Below are positions 63,189-64,000 of a stretch of DNA of 64,000 nt, one piece after another. Made by a program: the position numbers and the translations under genes. Position 1 is the stretch's first letter, and each line of letters starts with the position of its first letter. The stretch comes from CAZCDS01 sp964497585 (GTDB taxonomy: Bacteria; Desulfobacterota; Desulfomonilia; Desulfomonilales; Desulfomonilaceae): assembly GCA_964497585.1 (NCBI GenBank), contig CAZCDS010000006.1, positions 1 through 64,000 on the forward strand, written 5' to 3'. The notes under the pieces were generated by a model. The model had not been told where the DNA came from, did not search any database, and worked only from the letters and a program-made list of their open reading frames with translations.

Positions 63189-64000
63189 CGGACACTACGC
63201 CGATGCTCGATGTGGTAGGCTTCGGATCTCTCAATCTCGATGAGTTTTGGGAGGTTCCCGGGGAATTCCTCCGCGAGTTACACCTCGAGCCAGGGCAGGA
63301 GTACGTCAAGGATATCGGCTGGTTCAGAAGCATCTACCCGGCTCTCCAGGAACGGGGAATCAACAGGGCCTGCGACCCGGGCGGGTCGGCTGCCAATATG
63401 ATTGCAGCGCTCCGTAAGATGGGCTTTCGAACGGGATTCCACGGTTCAGCCGGAGCGGAGGATTGCGGATTACTCAGGCTGGAAGAGCTCGGGCGGCCCG
63501 AGGATCTGAGAATCCGACGTGTGGACCTCCCATCGGGACGATGCCTCGCCCTCATCGACAAGGATGACCCCCAGCGTGACCGCGCCCTGGTAATCCTGCC
63601 GAACGCGAACGATCTTGCCGGCACGGAGGGCCCTGATCGTGCGTATTTTGAGCAGGCCCGGTGGATACACATGACGTCCTTCGTATCGGAGTCACCGCTG
63701 CACGCGCAGATCGGGCTGGTCGAAAGGCTCCACCGGGGGACGCGGCTCAGCTTCGATCCCGGCGCTATCTACTCGTCAATGGGCTTTGACGCGATGGAAC
63801 CGCTCTTGCGCGGCGCGGACATACTGTTCTGCACCGCAGAGGAACTTCCGGCGATGACCTCCGAGACCCTTATGGAGCGCTCGCTCGAACGGGTCTTTGC
63901 AATGGGCGTCGGAATCGTTGTTCTCAAGCAGGGATCGAAAGGCCTGACCGCTTGCCGGCCGGATGGGGCCTTCTTTCAACCAGCGCTTCCTGCCCGCGTT
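63185..64000 (+). CDS. PfkB-family carbohydrate kinase (partial, cut by window end)
   Basis: The first 272 residues of a ribokinase-like enzyme; no stop before the window ends. VVGFGSLNLDEFWEVPG opens it, and the PfkB glycine motif CDPGGSAANMIAALRKMGF is intact; the C-terminal DTxGAGD catalytic motif lies beyond the edge. It overlaps the GT39 gene stop by four bases (ATGA), so sugar phosphorylation and glycosyl transfer may be co-expressed. Sugar or nucleoside substrate unknown. Confidence 0.85.
   Translation, partial: MTDTTPMLDVVGFGSLNLDEFWEVPGEFLRELHLEPGQEYVKDIGWFRSIYPALQERGINRACDPGGSAANMIAALRKMGFRTGFHGSAGAEDCGLLRLEELGRPEDLRIRRVDLPSGRCLALIDKDDPQRDRALVILPNANDLAGTEGPDRAYFEQARWIHMTSFVSESPLHAQIGLVERLHRGTRLSFDPGAIYSSMGFDAMEPLLRGADILFCTAEELPAMTSETLMERSLERVFAMGVGIVVLKQGSKGLTACRPDGAFFQPALPARV

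Noticed and set aside
1..64000. tRNA, rRNA or CRISPR array
   Set aside because: No cloverleaf with a GTTCRA-type arm, no rRNA-like stretch and no regularly spaced direct repeats were found by reading; a tRNAscan run would be more reliable.

Overview
The window looks like chromosomal DNA of an anaerobic deltaproteobacterium (Desulfobacterota; a Desulfomonile- or Syntrophobacter-like sulfate reducer or syntroph is my guess). The reasons are moderately high GC, strong AGGAGG ribosome sites, an hgcAB mercury-methylation pair, an acyl-CoA mutase with methylmalonyl-CoA epimerase, FMN-type glutamate synthase, pyruvoyl arginine decarboxylase, an AmmeMemoRadiSam protein, c-type cytochromes with a di-haem peroxidase, and two apparent selenocysteine (UGA) genes. 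No rRNA, tRNA, CRISPR array or prophage was seen.

Layout. 1-4.2 kb: accessory patch with a shortened AIPR-like nuclease protein, an NRAMP-Usp fusion metal transporter, a decayed REP-type transposase and a HepT/MntA toxin-antitoxin pair. 4.3-8.5 kb (minus strand): peroxide block with a PerR-type regulator, a selenocysteine peroxiredoxin, and a di-haem cytochrome c peroxidase, Tat-exported phosphoesterase and monohaem cytochrome. 9.2-17.4 kb: a methyltransferase, a large zinc-ribbon/class III cyclase/AAA/TPR protein, a metallo-beta-lactamase-fold hydrolase, a cupin, small membrane proteins and an ankyrin protein. 17.8-22.4 kb (plus): a small protein, an alpha/beta hydrolase, a cNMP-binding Ser/Thr kinase, then hgcA and hgcB.

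22.4-31.1 kb (minus): a cyclophilin, secreted proteins, a mutase large subunit, an OYE-family flavoenzyme, a biotinyl-carrier-like domain, methylmalonyl-CoA epimerase, an FmdB zinc ribbon, an HEXXH protein and a 29-residue basic protein missed by ORF callers. 31.5-46.9 kb: an Rrf2 regulator, a DUF721 protein, NhaA, an HhH-GPD glycosylase, a MEMO1-like protein, EcfT, a histidine kinase, QueF, FetA-like ATPase, a GYD protein, an FMN glutamate synthase-family protein, a KaiC-like/XRE/cupin regulator and FetB. 47.3-64 kb: an unknown membrane protein, glycogen synthase, HtrA-type protease, the pdaD-speE-speB polyamine operon, two tandem paralogous membrane proteins, an aminotransferase, RsmE, a dead IS4-type element, an HNH nuclease, a GT39-type membrane protein and a PfkB kinase cut by the window edge.

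The strongest observation is that hgcA appears to contain an in-frame UGA at codon 36, next to a cysteine codon. Upstream in the same frame is a GTG start with an excellent Shine-Dalgarno; downstream is a 7-bp hairpin placed as a bacterial SECIS should be; and no usual start codon lies between the UGA and the conserved HgcA N-terminus. A second UGA gene in the window, the peroxiredoxin whose UGA sits exactly at the peroxidatic cysteine, independently argues that this organism decodes UGA as selenocysteine. A selenocysteine HgcA is, to my knowledge, undescribed.
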